A stretch of DNA of 64,000 bases from Arabidopsis thaliana (Eukaryota > Streptophyta > Magnoliopsida > Brassicales > Brassicaceae), in contig NC_003075.7 of NCBI RefSeq assembly GCF_000001735.4, forward strand, positions 7,069,001 to 7,133,000, given 5' to 3'. Below the pieces are notes generated by a model that was not told where the DNA came from, ran no database searches, and worked only from the letters and a program-made list of their open reading frames with translations. Each line of letters starts with the position of its first letter. Positions within the stretch are counted from its first letter, which is position 1. Both the position numbers and the translations under genes were made by a program. This document shows positions 33,616 to 46,442 of the stretch, piece by piece.

Positions 33616-36445
33616 CTAGTAACTTTTTGGATTTGAGCTCTCACTTTTTATTTTTGTCAATATCTTTTAGATTTCGATTATGTTTTCATGGATTCAAATC
33701 ATTTGAATGAGATGTTAACAATGTTTAAAAAGGTTTCTTAATTATATCATCAACTATTCAACTTTATTCTTAGTTAGTTATATCTGTAACTTTATATTTT
33801 AGGGAACTTTATACATTATTGGCTTTAGAAAACAAAACAAAAGTCTTACGAGTTTTAAAGTTATATTAAGCTATCTTCTAATCCACGTGGGTGCATTGCT
33901 CAAACAAAGAACAGAAGAACTTATTATTGGCTTATTAATTTACTACTACTTTTGATATCTTTTTCATCACATGACTGATCACTAGTCATTGTTTTTGTTA
34001 CCACCGATATTGCGAATCGTGGAATTGTCAGAGTAACATGTAGGATCATTATATCAATATCTAATACTGATAGCTCGAATATATTGTGTTTCTTCTGGTT
34101 GTTCGAATTTTTTTTGTACATAACACAATTCGAGATTCAAATGATCAGATTTTAGATTTCTAGTTACTCCTAAGAAAAAAAAAATGCTTAGCAAATCAGA
34201 TTTTATAACATTACTACTATACCTTTTTTGTTTTAATGATTACTTCGAATGATTACTTTCGCTGATATAAAAAAATAAATCGTGATCTAAACTTTCATAT
34301 ATCTACTGGAATTTTACAAAAGCTACGTAACAAAATTGATAAAGTGATGAGCATGTTACGTTGCCACGTTTCATTTTTTCTATAATAAATAGAACTGTTC
34401 ATTCGACAATGGGTTAGTGGTTGTACGTATATATATATATGCTCGCTAATTGGACGGTGCGCAACTTCAAGCGTTTTAAATTATGTGGCACTTAACTTGT
34501 CTGTCGAATTAGTAATTACTTTCGCTGATATATATCACTCTCCGAGCATAATTAATTTCATGCTATCAAACAAAAAAAGATTCATGTTATACTTGGTTTG
34601 GTTGAATAGAAACTGCGTGGACTTTAAATTGATAGATAACTTTAAGTATAAAAATAAGAAAATTAAACTGCTGATGTCTCCAAAAAGACAAAGTAACACA
34701 TCTAAAATCTACGTATGTGGATGTCATTTGATACACGTATAAACAAGGTGTAGTTAATCCAATTAATTAAAGGAGGAGAAAGTGGTACAATGGACCAATA
34801 TGGATATATTTTATGCTTTACAACGATTGATGCAAAGGTATCTTCGTGTTACACTTCATTATTACATTTATAGATTGGACTTGGGCCTTTGCTGATTGTG
34901 AGGACTGATGACTGATGAGAAGCATATTGGTTGGGTTTTATTTGAATCATAAAGAAATTAAAAGAGACTAGAATATGACCCGCGGTATATCGTTATATTC
35001 TGTAGTAAAAATATAACGATTAAAAGAGATTACATATAATTGCATTTTGGTAAACAAGAAAAAATATTATAATTGTAACTTGTTATTTAGATTTCTGTAT
35101 AATGTCTTATAAATATTTGAATACTGTAATTTACTCGATATAATATTGTAACGAACCTTAATTTTTTGTAGCTATAATATTTTTGACACCGATACATAGA
35201 ATTTAAGAAACTATAATCGATAAGTTAACATTACATGGTAGTTAAATTTAAGTTACCTTTTTAACAATGCTTGTCCAATATTACTACCTAAGAAGATATT
35301 CAACGAAAAATAGATTGTTACAAATCTAAAGTTTAATTTTGAAAATTTTCTTCTCAATATATACACAAAAAGATACTTATTCAACAAAAACTCATATCTC
35401 TCCTATCTCAAAAAGGAAATAAAAATAAAAGGATAACGACACAAACATGAATCTCTATCCGAATCTATCTGTCCCGTTTATAAATTACCCCACAGAGCTC
35501 AGGGCCATTGTTTTTTTTTTCTTGGTGAAAATAGGGTTAAGAGAAAACCCGAAATATTAGCGTTATTGATAACTAAGCAACAGAGAAAATCTGGGGCTCT
35601 CTTTCTCTCTGGGCTTTTGCTATATAACTTTTGAGGTATATAGTCTCTTGATTTTTTTTTCTGTGCATGAAAAAAATGATGAGTTTTTCAGTAATCTTTC
35701 GAAGCCGAATTTGAATTCTTTGAAGATTGTGACATTTATTGTAGTTCCTCCTCCATTTAAAGCTGGTAAACAAAAGTGCTCTTCGTTGTTTGCATTTTGG
35801 TTTTCCCCATTTTGCTGCCGGAGATAACGAGGGAAATTATAACTCACTAGGATACATATTTTTTTTTGGTTTTATTGAATTCTTTCATTTGTTTTCTTGT
35901 TGCTTATTTTATTTTATAATTTTGTTTTTCCTCTGGAATCTGTTGTATATGCTGAGAAAACACTGGAAGATGCCAATAAAATAGAAAAATCTCGTTTCTT
36001 TTTGTTAAAAGTCGTCGTTATTACTTATCACGAGTATTATGTGATGCTAGACACTCATTATCAAATAGCCGTTTTCTTAAAAGTTACAATTTGTTTAAAG
36101 CTGTGTATTTAATCGAAATTTTCAATTTATTTCTCTTTGTGTACTAATTTCTTCTGCTTTTTTCAGAATCTAAATTCACCAAAAATACGAAGAAGAACGA
36201 GAACAACAAGAGGTACCACACATTTGTGATTTTGCTTAACTTTTGTTTGATTATAAGTTGACTCTTTAATTAAAGAAAATCAACAATCAAGTTAATAACT
36301 TTTGACTTGAAAATTTTAAGTCCAAATTGATACAAAGGTATAAACAAAGAAGTTTGTAGTATATATATACTTGTATAACAAGTTTAGTCTTAATGTAACT
36401 AGTCTTTCTCTAGACATGTCTCTGATTCTTGTTTTGTTGTAGAAA
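33616..36445. other. Intergenic region and 5' leader of the SPX-MFS gene
   Basis: AT-rich. There is a short TA microsatellite near 34430 and no credible gene. From about 35500 the sequence looks like a leader region for the gene at 36446. A leader exon could end near 36212 (CAACAAGAG/GTACC), with an intron ending at 36442 (TTGTTGTAG) just before the start codon. Confidence 0.45.
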
Positions 36446-39400
36446 ATGGTCGCCTTTGGAAAAAAGCTCAAGGAACGTAGCATTGAAGAATGGCAAGAGT
36501 ATGTTTCTATAATATTGAAGATTTGTTTGATACTAAGTTTATGGCAATGTGATTCATGTACTTGCTTTTTTCGATTCCTATGTAGATATTACATCAATTA
36601 CAAATTGATGAAGAAGAAAGTGAAGCAATATGGTCCACAAATCGAAGTAGGAAGTTTAGATCGCCGCCATGTTCTTAAAGATTTCTCAAGGATGTTGGAT
36701 CATCAGGTTTTTTTCATTTTCATTCACAAAACTTCGCGGTTTGCATAAAAAGTATCGAACTGAATGCATACCCATTTCACCTTGTAGATCGAGAAAATCG
36801 CTCTTTTCATGTTGGAGCAACAAGGTTTGCTTTCAAGTAGGTTACAAAAGCTAAGGGAATGGCATGATACACTTCAAGATGAGCCTGACTTATCTCAGAT
36901 AGCTAAGCTAAGAGAGGCTTATAGAGCCGTGGGACAAGATCTTCTCAAGCTTCTGTTTTTCATCGATATGAATGCTATTGGTATCCGCAAGATACTGAAG
37001 AAATTCGATAAGAGATTCGGTTATCGATTCACAAACTATTATGTCAAGACTCGCGCTGATCATCCTTACTCTCAACTTCAGCAAGTGTTTAGACATGTGG
37101 TAAGGTCTATAACCCTCACAAACCCTAATCTGCCATTATGACTAAAGCTTAATGTCTCCATTATATCGAATTTTTTAGGGCCTTGGAGCTGTTGTTGGAG
37201 CCATATCTCGCAACCTTCATGAGCTTCAAAACAATGAAGGAAGCTACTTATCCATTTATGACCAGCCTGTTCTTCCTCTTCAGGTTCTTTCTTATTTTTT
37301 ATTTTTAATGTGACATTAAGAAAAAATTAATACCATTTCATCTATGAATTTATGTCATTTTTCATACAAAAGTAGTAATAAAATATAGGACAAAAACAAA
37401 AATCAGTGGGGGCATGCACGTGCACCCATTGGTACCTAATACGTTCGCCCTTGTGACAAATGTACATCACCAAGCTTTGCCAATGCAAAACCTATAAGTA
37501 GTTTAGTTTCATCTTTCTCTTTTGTGTTTTGTATTGTCTTGGCAGGATCCTGTAGTGGATTCGATTAAGAATGCAGTGGACAGGCTAACACATTCAACAA
37601 ACTTTCTTAATTTCATGGCTCAACATGCTTTAATCATGCAAGACGATGAAGACCTACTAATGCTTCCTCCAGACGAGCAAGCGGAAAAAGAAGAAGGAAG
37701 ATATCACTTCATGTCACTATTGTTAAACTTGGCCAACACGTTTCTTTATATGGTCAATACATATATCATTGTTCCAACAGCTGATGATTACTCTATGAGC
37801 CTTGGAGCAGCCGCAACGGTTTGTGGTGTTGTTATCGGTGCTATGGCCGTTGCTCAGCTCTTCTCTTCCGTTTACTTCAGTGCTTGGTCCAATAAATCTT
37901 ACTTCAAGCCGCTTATATTTAGTAGCATCGTTCTTTTCTTTGGGAACTTGTTATATGCTTTGGCTTATGACTTTAATTCATTAGCACTTCTCTTGATTGG
38001 TCGGCTTTTTTGTGGGTGAGTCTCTTTTTGAACTTGTGTTATATCCTTTTGTTTTCATGAGACATTGATCATATTTATACATTTTGTAGATTTGGTTCAG
38101 CGAGAGCAGTGAACCGGAGATATATAAGCGATTGTGTGCCGCTGAAAATCCGAATGCAGGCTTCAGCGGGTTTTGTTAGTGCAAGTGCTCTAGGAATGGC
38201 TTGTGGTCCTGCTCTTGCTGGCTTGTTGCAAACTGATTTCAAGATCAAAAATGTTACATTTAACCAAGATACGTTACCTGGTTGGGTTATGGCTGTTGCT
38301 TGGCTATTGTACTTAGTCTGGTTAGCTATTTCGTTTCGGGAACCTGCACGTGAGCCAGAAGAGATTCATACTTCACAAGAGTCTACCTCTGGTATGGAAC
38401 TAAAGAGAAATAGGTCTGTTTTTTACTATATTCTTATCTGATTAGAGCAAATCTTTTGTGGTGAAGCTGATCAAGATGGAAATATAGAGAAAGGTCTTAA
38501 AAAACCGCTGTTGCTTGCATCGGAAGAAACAGAACATGATGAAGAAGATGACGGTGATGGAAGCGAGGAATCTTCTGATGATTCCCGTAAACCCGCTAAC
38601 TCCTTTGTAGCTGCTTACAAGCTACTCACTCCTTCAGTAAAGGTATAACTAAAACTTAATTTATCTCTATAAAATGTCGATTTACTAAATCTTTATTGGT
38701 TTTAGGTTCAATTGTTGATATACTTCATGCTTAAGTATGCAATGGAGATTCTACTATCAGAATCAAGTGTTGTAACCACATATTACTTTGGTTGGTCCAT
38801 GAGTTCTGTTTCCATCTTCTTGTTCTGTCTGGGTCTAACCGTTTTACCGGTTAACCTCGTTGTTGGAAGCTATATCAGCAACATGTTCGAAGATCGGTAA
38901 GGATCCTTGTATATATTATTTTCTTGCTTTTTTCGCCTTGGAGTTTACCTAAAATTGTGAATTTGTTATTACAGGCAAATTCTGTTAGCGTCAGAGATTA
39001 TGGTCTGTATCGGAATAGTTCTCAGCTTCCATGTAGTAATCCCTTACACTGTCCCACAATACGTTATCTCAGGATTTATCATGTTTGTTTCTGCTGAAGT
39101 TCTTGAAGGTAAAAAATGATTGATGAATCTTTTACGTTCTTTAAGGTAAAAGCTTGAAACATTCCCTCTTTATCATTTGAAAACATGTTTTTTGTGGCGG
39201 GGATTTTGTAGGTGTGAACTTATCGTTACTATCGAGAGTGATGTCATCGAGGCTGTCCCGCGGGACTTATAACGGAGGGTTACTGTCGACGGAAGCTGGC
39301 ACGATTGCACGTGTGATAGCGGATGCGACGATCACTTTGGCTGGTTTCTTGGGACAGAGTATGCTTTTGAATGTTACTCTGCTTCCTTCTTTGATCATCT

Positions 39401-39450
39401 GTGTTTTGTCTATCCTAGCTACTTGTTATACTTATAACTCCTTGTATTAG
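36446..39450 (+). CDS. PHT5;2: SPX-MFS vacuolar phosphate transporter (PHT5/VPT type)
   Basis: Exons are 36446-36498, 36586-36706, 36788-37099, 37179-37283, 37546-38015, 38090-38391, 38446-38642, 38706-38896, 38975-39108 and 39212-39450, giving 707 residues. The first ~145 residues are an SPX domain (start [20 protein letters not shown], then [11 protein letters not shown] and [12 protein letters not shown]), which binds inositol pyrophosphates. Membrane segments of an MFS transporter begin at about residue 245, with MFS loop phrases [16 protein letters not shown] and ISDCVPLK. A long acidic loop ([16 protein letters not shown]) separates the two halves. Family members load phosphate into the vacuole. 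For exon 7 I chose the acceptor at 38445 because a pyrimidine-rich tract precedes it; a second in-frame acceptor at 38466 would remove seven residues. Confidence 0.93.
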
Positions 39451-40123
39451 TGCCCCATAGGAATCCAGCTTTTGAGATTATTAAGCTAACTCCTAGGTTC
39501 CATTGTTTCTCTTTTCTTTTGGCTTTTACTTTGATCTCTTAGTGAAAGTTTTGTTTGCTATCTATCTATGTTTATTCTAGAACCGTTAATGATAATTATA
39601 TATTTATCTGATTATAAGAGCAAAGTAATATTTGGTGAAGCTGTTGAATGTGGAAATATGGAGAAAGATTTAATCTCATTCTTCAACACATTGCTAGATG
39701 TGACATTAGTTCATGCAACAAACTATCTCAGCTTTCTTCAAGGTCACCTTCTAGACTGCGATTTGCCGTTGTTCGACTCTCGGTGAGTTCTAGATCGGAT
39801 CCTATCCTACTTTCACCTTCATGCAACTAGTCCAATAAGATCGGAGTTGTGCCTTGACTCATTCACCTTAAGGTTGGTTTACTGTGGCTTTTAGTAACCC
39901 TTATGGACTTAGTTAAGAACACAAACATACAAAATAGAGATTCCAATAATTTCCAAATTATCATTTGCATGAGAGAGTAAATCAAACAGTAAATAAAAAC
40001 AGAGAATACATTCCTTCTTTGTCCCTAAATCAAAGTAACAACAAACTTATAAAACGATTAAAATGGTGCAAGTAAAACATAACATTTTCAGGTGACTTTT
40101 TATGATTTGTTCCTTTTCAAGAA
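39451..40123. other. Convergent 3' flanks of the SPX-MFS and HMG-CoA synthase genes
   Basis: No gene is supported. The stretch 39612-39672 resembles 38441-38497 of the SPX-MFS gene (shared AGAGCAAA, GGTGAAGCTG, GGAAATAT and GAGAAAG in the same order), so it may be a small duplicated piece. Confidence 0.45.
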
Positions 40124-42901
40124 TCAGTGTCCATTGGCTACAGATCCATCTTCACCTTTCTTGCCATAGAATCTCCGGTACAAGGAATCAACCTCTTTCA
40201 GATAATAAGTTCCCGGTGCCAAAAGATCTATAATACCCTCCTTGGTTGTCACAAAGTCCTTTGCTCCATACCTATGTTCCATTAGCTTCATTGTCTCCAC
40301 AAACTTCTCAGGTGCATACTGCAACAAAACAAAGCCCCAAGTCAGAGATCAATGATACACGATTCATTTCTTCCATATTGAAACTAAAATCACTTCTTGT
40401 GTTATGTTACCTCATGTCTAGCTTTCAATTTACCGCCAACATCCATTACAGATGCAATGTTTGAAATGCTGAAAGGAGGCTTATTGTCGTTGAGGCGTAA
40501 TGAGAACATTGTTGCGGTTGAGCCACTTCCATAAGAGAACATAACCACCCGCTTTCCCGCCTAAATCAACCATACACATGTGTAACAAACTTCAAACCAA
40601 ATGTAAATGGAGTTCAATATAGCCAGAAGAAGTAAAGTTTGTTTTCTTTTATTACCAAATCATTGTGTTTCTTGTGGATGAGGGAAGCAAATGCAGCGTA
40701 GAGAGAAGCAGTGTACATGTTACCGACTTCCTTTGGTATTAAAGTCGTTGGTTGCACTTTAGCATCATAAAACGGTTTCGCAATTTGTTGTGACACCTGC
40801 AAAAGAGACAACAGATTGAGCTATAAATCGGTTTTCTCTCAGTATCAAAAGCAAAAGAAAAGAGAAATGATGAGAACCTTTTCAAGATCACGGCTTTGGT
40901 AACTCTCGTCAAGGGTCAAAGATGAATAAGGGGTGAACTTTTCTTTGGCAGCCTCGTCAATGGAGCTGCAATAGAGGAAAGAAAATGTTCACTCACATTT
41001 AACAAGTAAAGAACTTTCAATCTGAAAACGTAGTTAATAAGCAAGAACCTTGCGTTTCTCAAGAAGTCGTTGTACAAGAGACGAGCAAAGCTTTTCTGTA
41101 CAAGCTGCAATATCATAGAGGAGAAGACTGGTAAGAGACAATTCAACTAGAACAAAACTATTGTTGGAGGATTAAGAAATTACTTTATTGTATGGAGAAT
41201 GGAAAACAATGTAATCAGCATCATTTATGGAGAACTCTTTGCCCTCGATCTTCTCGAACCTAATAAAAACCAAAGAGTCACACAACAACAGAAGAAAGAA
41301 ACTGAGTTTTTGTAACTGTGAAAAGAAACACTTACTTGTTGCATAAATGTTTATAGCAGGAGTCAAGAGCCATGAGGTAGCAAGTCTGTGAAAGCTTACC
41401 ATCAACAACCTACAAGTACACAAGAAACAATAACATATAAGACTTTGATTCTCTGTTCGAAATACTTAATATCATGCATTGAAGAGTTACCGGGTACTCG
41501 CTAGCAAGATTGGGCTTGTAAAAGTCATAGACATGAGCCATGTGGCTTGCTCTCAATTTGCTTTCGAAAACGATAGGAGCATCAGGTCCTATCAACATAG
41601 CAATCGCTGCAGCTCCTCCAGTGGGCCTTGCGGGTCCTTCTGCATAAACCTGAAAGCATACAAAATATAAACAAGTCAAGAATTATGCAAAGACTCTTAG
41701 GCATAACAAAAAAAACATTTCCATGTAAGATGTTATACCGCGCTGTCAGTACAAATGACGAGGCCATAACGTCCATCCCAAGAGTTACTCTCAACCCAAT
41801 TGACACAGTTTAACAAAGCTGCAGTTCCACCATAGCAAGCATTGGTCGAGTCAACACCTTCGACATCAGTGTTTCCACATTTCTGTTCATTCCCAACATA
41901 CAAAGAAACATGAGCGGTCCACGTATTTACAATAGCAATCCAGGTCAAAAGAAAGTACGAATACCTCAAAGAGCTGCATCAAGAAGGTCTTGATGGACTT
42001 GCTTTTGTCAATAACAGTCTCACTTCCTACTTCAAGACGCCCGATTTGGTTAGGGTCAATCTTATACTTCTCAAAAAGTGATGTCACCGCATTGAAACTA
42101 AAAAAACACAACCAAGAAATAGATCAATTCAGTCTTTTCATGAGTTTATGATACATATGCAAACAAAAAACAATTAGCCATTACTGAAAAGAGACAGAAA
42201 ACAAATACCTCATAGAGATAACATCTTCAAGCTCAGTGCAAAAAGCTAAACAATCTTGGCCAAGTCCAATAGTGTATTTCCCTTTACTTGCTCCATCATG
42301 TGCTTCCAAAGCTTCCTATATAACCAAAAAATGATCAACAAGATCAGATTCACAAAATTGTACCTTTTTCAGTTTTTCCAATTGAGACTTATACGATAAA
42401 TCTCAGTATAAAAAAAAACCCTTTCAACCTTTCAAAGTCCTCATTTCAATCAGATGCAGAGATCTCGAGTTTGAGAATAGAGAAATTTAATAAAAATCCT
42501 TTTGTTTCTTAAATGAAAATTAAAAATTGAGCATTTTCTGTCTTCATCGGATACAAAACTCCGCCGCCATTACAGAGAAGAAAGAACAAAAAAACAGAGA
42601 CAATGAAACAAGTGTTCGTGTGTGTGTCTAATCTAACGAGATTTTCTTGGATTGATTCTCAAAGCCCTGTTCGTAAAATCTCATAAAGTTTGAAGATTTA
42701 TGAAACCAAACGTCAAAAATGGAGAATTAAAACGGTACACAAAACAGAAAGATGCTCTGATAAAAACAGAGTATCAAATGCAATAGCTCCAATAATAAAC
42801 AGAGAGAATAAAAAAAAAAAAGCTTGGAGTTTTGTTACCTGTTGAACACAGGTGGGAGGGAAATAGATATCCATAGCCAAAATCCCAACGTTCTTCGCCA
42901 T
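40124..42901 (-). CDS. MVA1: Cytosolic hydroxymethylglutaryl-CoA synthase (mevalonate pathway)
   Basis: Twelve exons, 5' to 3': 42901-42839, 42315-42209, 42097-41965, 41882-41739, 41649-41491, 41409-41336, 41259-41184, 41104-41049, 40965-40878, 40796-40656, 40560-40411 and 40318-40124, giving 461 residues. The enzyme condenses acetyl-CoA with acetoacetyl-CoA to HMG-CoA, the step before HMG-CoA reductase in sterol and isoprenoid synthesis. The catalytic triad is intact: Glu79 in GRLEVGSET, Cys117 in [12 protein letters not shown], and His247 in [16 protein letters not shown] near the C-terminus is also conserved. There is no transit peptide, which fits a cytosolic enzyme. The start is the ATG of [15 protein letters not shown]. 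The length equals that remembered for Arabidopsis HMGS. Confidence 0.96.
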
Positions 42902-43990
42902 TGTTTCGATGAAAACGAAAGAACTCTGAAGAGACTGAAATCGAAAGGTTCGATCTTTGAGAAGAGAGGAGAAGAGAGAGAGATTTATGAAGAAGCTGTA
43001 GAGGAAGAAGAAGAAAGATATGAATCGGTTGATGATGAAAACTCAATTTGTTTTTAATAAACAAGTCCACGAGAAAAATTAGCAGATTTTCTTTCTTTAT
43101 TTTTTATTTTCCTAATAAAAAAATTTAATTTATAATTAGTTGTGAATTTTTTTTAAATTTGGTCAACAAAATACTTGTACAGTTGTTCTTCATTTTTTTA
43201 GTTATAAATTTTAAATTTCAAATTTGATGGTTTTGTTTAAACTAACTGAAACATGCCAGATATATTTATTGGTGGAATCAATACTTAATTATAAAATTTT
43301 TGGTGTGTAATTAAAGAAACTTTTTGGTTCAAAATTAACCTATTTTATATTTTTCTGGGGACAACTACATGTGAACAAACAAAAAAGCCTACCAAAAAAA
43401 AAACAAGAACAAAAAAAAAAAAAGGTGTCAAATAATAATTACCTGGAAAATGGATATGTTGTGACTTGTGAGAGATTGGTGCAGTCCGGAATCTGGACAA
43501 CGCAGACTTCGTGAGTTAGCTCTCCCTCGTGCTTCTTTTTGTTTCCTTTTTTACCCTTTTCTTATTCGTTAATTTACCAATTCGCTACTCCTAAATTTTG
43601 GTTTTGGTTTTCTTGTTATGGTTTTTGGTTTGGTTTATGTTTTGGATTCAATTGGTTTGTTGATAAGTATGATAGAGTAGCTTTCTGATGTAACTTGGTG
43701 AGATAACTTGGAGTTAAGTTCAATCTATTTGGAATTAAGGATTGTTTTTGAATAAATAAAATGGATAAAAAAGTATTAAAGATAATTAAAAAATATAGTA
43801 TAAATTACTTTTTTTTTTTGGTAGAAATATAGTATAATTTTACTTATAAGTCTGTATTTGAATTTCTTTTCGTTGCTTTTTATCTTTTCTTTTTTGTTTC
43901 ATATTTAAGAAATCATAAATTAGAAAGAGAAAAATAGATTTAAATTATAGTTTAATTTTGTTAGGAACTTCAACTTTCATTTAAATAAAA

Positions 43991-44373
43991 AAAGATTTTG
44001 TAAAAGAAAAAGAATATGATTTAAAGAAGGAGATTAATTAATACACTCATTTTCCATACGATTAGATATGTTTTTGTTTTCTTCTCTTAATTAAATACAC
44101 TCATTTTTCATGCGATTAGAAATATTGATTTCTTCTAAAAAAATAGAAGTAATTTAAGATATGATATTCGGTAAATTAAATGGAAAAAGATTTTGTAAAA
44201 AAAAAAGAATATGATTTAAAGAAGAGGATTAATTAATACACTCATTTTCCATGCGATTAGATATGTTTTTTTTTCTCTCTTAATTAAATACACTCATTTT
44301 ACATGCGATTAGAAATATTGATTTTTTCTGAAAAAATAGAAGTAATTTAAGATATGATATTCGGTAAATTAAA
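43991..44373. repeat. 195-bp tandem duplication
   Basis: Unit 1 starts at 43991 and unit 2 at 44186, both with AAAGATTTTGTAAAA. Each continues through GAATATGATTTAAAGAAG, TTAATTAATACACTCATTTT, ATGCGATTAGAAATATTGAT and AATTTAAGATATGATATTCG. Each unit itself contains a shorter internal repeat around CACTCATTTT.CATGCGATTAGA. Divergence between units is slight. Confidence 0.85.
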
Positions 44374-45329
44374 CCTACGACCTGGTGGATTGCTAATGTG
44401 TCCGATACCATTAATTGATTAGATTAACTCCGAACCAACTCAACACCATGAAAAAGTCATGAGTTATACATTAATTCACACTATCAATAAACTTCCTTAA
44501 CTAATTTTGTTTTTTATATTCTAACACTAGTATTGATTCTCTTTGTAATCTAGTTTATTAATAGGGAGATTTTGAAATGTTATAGTCCTCAACAACATGA
44601 AAAGTGGAAACATCACGTAAAAACAAAATATTATTAACAACAAAAAAAACTCAACCAAAAAATTAAATAAATAAAACTTAAGTTTTATAGATTAGTGGTT
44701 CCCATTTTAGGTGTAAATTGTTTTATGTAAGTGTAGGACAGAGATCGATTCCTTTCAGATAATTCGAAAAATTTATACATGATACAGTAATATTTTGGTG
44801 ATTAGCTGTTAACTAGATCAGACAGAACATGGTGTGATTTGGAATCAATGAGTTTGGACTTTGAAACATGTGAAAACATTGTCGTTTTCCTAAAGCTAAC
44901 AACAATCTCCCTAAGACCTTGGAATCTCCGCCACCGTCCGATTGAGATCTCATTATCATCCTGACCGTCCGACTTGGTTACTAAAAATGGTCAAACATCA
45001 TTAAAGAATGTACCAATTTCAGACCGTCTCTGAGAGATGAGTCGGATTACGCTGACGTCACGATTTTGTGGGACATAAAAGTGATGACACGATCGATGGT
45101 TGCACAAAACTCGTGGTTATACACGTGAGCGGGGTAGGTAGGTTCGATACTATTTCACTATCTTCGCTTAAAAGAAAGATACACACTTTAACAAATATAT
45201 TACCAACGGTTGTTATCGGGCCGAAGGCCCATAACATTTGCCCCCTTAAAATTGGTTATGGGTTTATGGCTAAACAAAGTAACAAACTAAATAATTAGTC
45301 CCAAATTTCATACGATTAAAAATAAAATT

Positions 45330-45720
45330 TTAAGAAATCTATTTCAAAGCTAATAAAATTCATCTTTTAGGTTGGGGAAGCCTGCCAATATTCAAGAGTT
45401 TATGACGTCTTAATCATCTCGAAACAATATGTCTTAAATTTCACATTGATATATCTTGATGCTTGAGTAAATATTATTTTGAAACAATTTTTAATATTTT
45501 TTACTTAATCAATAGATAAAACTAATTTAAATAAATTTCATTTTATATAGAAACAAATTTAAATTTAAAATTAATCTATTGAAAATAAAAATAATTTTTT
45601 TTGTAAACAAATAATCAGACCGGAAGTAGCAGTTTAAACCAAAAAATATATATCCAAAACACACTATGATAGATCAATTGAAATATTGCAATAAATATTG
45701 AAAATCTTCAAGATCATCTA
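45330..45720. repeat. Decayed duplicate of PLD gamma2 3' flanking DNA
   Basis: The stretch 45330-45440 aligns with 46505-46620 (shared ATATTCAAGAGTTT, TCTTAATCATC and TATGTCTTAAATTTCA). The stretch 45610-45690 aligns with 46775-46850 (shared GAAGTAGCAGT, CCAAAACACAC and GATAGATCAA). The second block is the 3' end region of the PLD gamma genes, so this looks like the remains of an older partial duplication. Confidence 0.55.
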
Positions 45721-46107
45721 TATTCATCTATGTGGTTGTTGGTTAATCACGCCAATTTAATTAGAGATAAGATTTTAAAATAACTTACCAAAGGAAAAAG
45801 AAGTGAAAAAAGAAGTAGATGTGTGGCATTACTAAAAGATGATGGACTCAAAAAATGTCACCATTTTTTTACTACGAGCTCTTTGATGTGAGAGTGGCTG
45901 GCTCATCCGAGGTCACTCTGAAAGTATCTACTGTAAAAGGTGATTGTTGTTATCTACTTTAAGTAATTCTCGTAATTCTTCCATTTGTTATGTATCACTT
46001 CACCCGCAACAAAATTAGATAGAAGACATATAAGTTCTAGTGCGGCCCTAACGAAAGAGCTTTTGGTATTATCAACTACTGCCACATAGTATATGATGCT
46101 TAAAGAT

Positions 46108-46442
46108 GAGTAAAAGGCTAATTTCAATATGGATAATTTCGAAAGTGCTATTTATACATTAATTTTGATAGAGTACAGATTTTAACCCGAACTAAATAGT
46201 TTTTCAACTTTCTTACCTAGATCCGCCACTGTGTACATGTGGCATCAGACTCTAGAAAAACTATTTACATGGCATGTGAGTCATCATGATTGACCAACAC
46301 TAATATGGTCAATGTTGATTTTGACACAAATTTTATAGTTCATATATATAGTTTATTTGAAAAAAATGTTTAGTCAGTTTGAAATTTACACTCTATCAAA
46401 TTTGAGACATAAAATAGCACTTCGAAATTGGCCCTTTTACCC
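46108..46442. mobile_element. MITE with long terminal inverted repeats, probable Mutator-type
   Basis: The left end GAGTAAAAGGCTAATTTC is matched by the reverse complement of the right end (GGGTAAAAGGGCCAATTTCG). The match continues inward through GAAAGTGCTATTTATAC and TTTTGATAGAGTA against GAAGTGCTATTTTATG and ATTTGATAGAGTG, so the arms are about 65 bases. A 10-bp direct repeat flanks it: GCTTAAAGAT at 46098-46107 and GCTTAAATAT at 46443-46452, one mismatch. A target duplication of 9-10 bp points to Mutator-like elements. No coding capacity. Confidence 0.75.

Larger units (their letters stand above)
42902..46107. other. AT-rich intergenic region upstream of HMG-CoA synthase
   Basis: The first ~160 bases are the HMG-CoA synthase leader. 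The rest has no credible gene. It contains a 195-bp tandem duplication (43991-44373), a promoter-like GC-richer patch (44920-45245) with TGACGTCA and GGGCC motifs, and a decayed copy of PLD gamma 3' flank (about 45330-45720). A 76-codon frame at 45068-45298 falls in the promoter-like patch and has no recognisable domain. Confidence 0.45.

Noticed and set aside
45068..45298. 76-codon plus-strand frame in the promoter-like patch
   Set aside because: Short, no domain, crosses the GGGCC hairpin; better explained as regulatory DNA.
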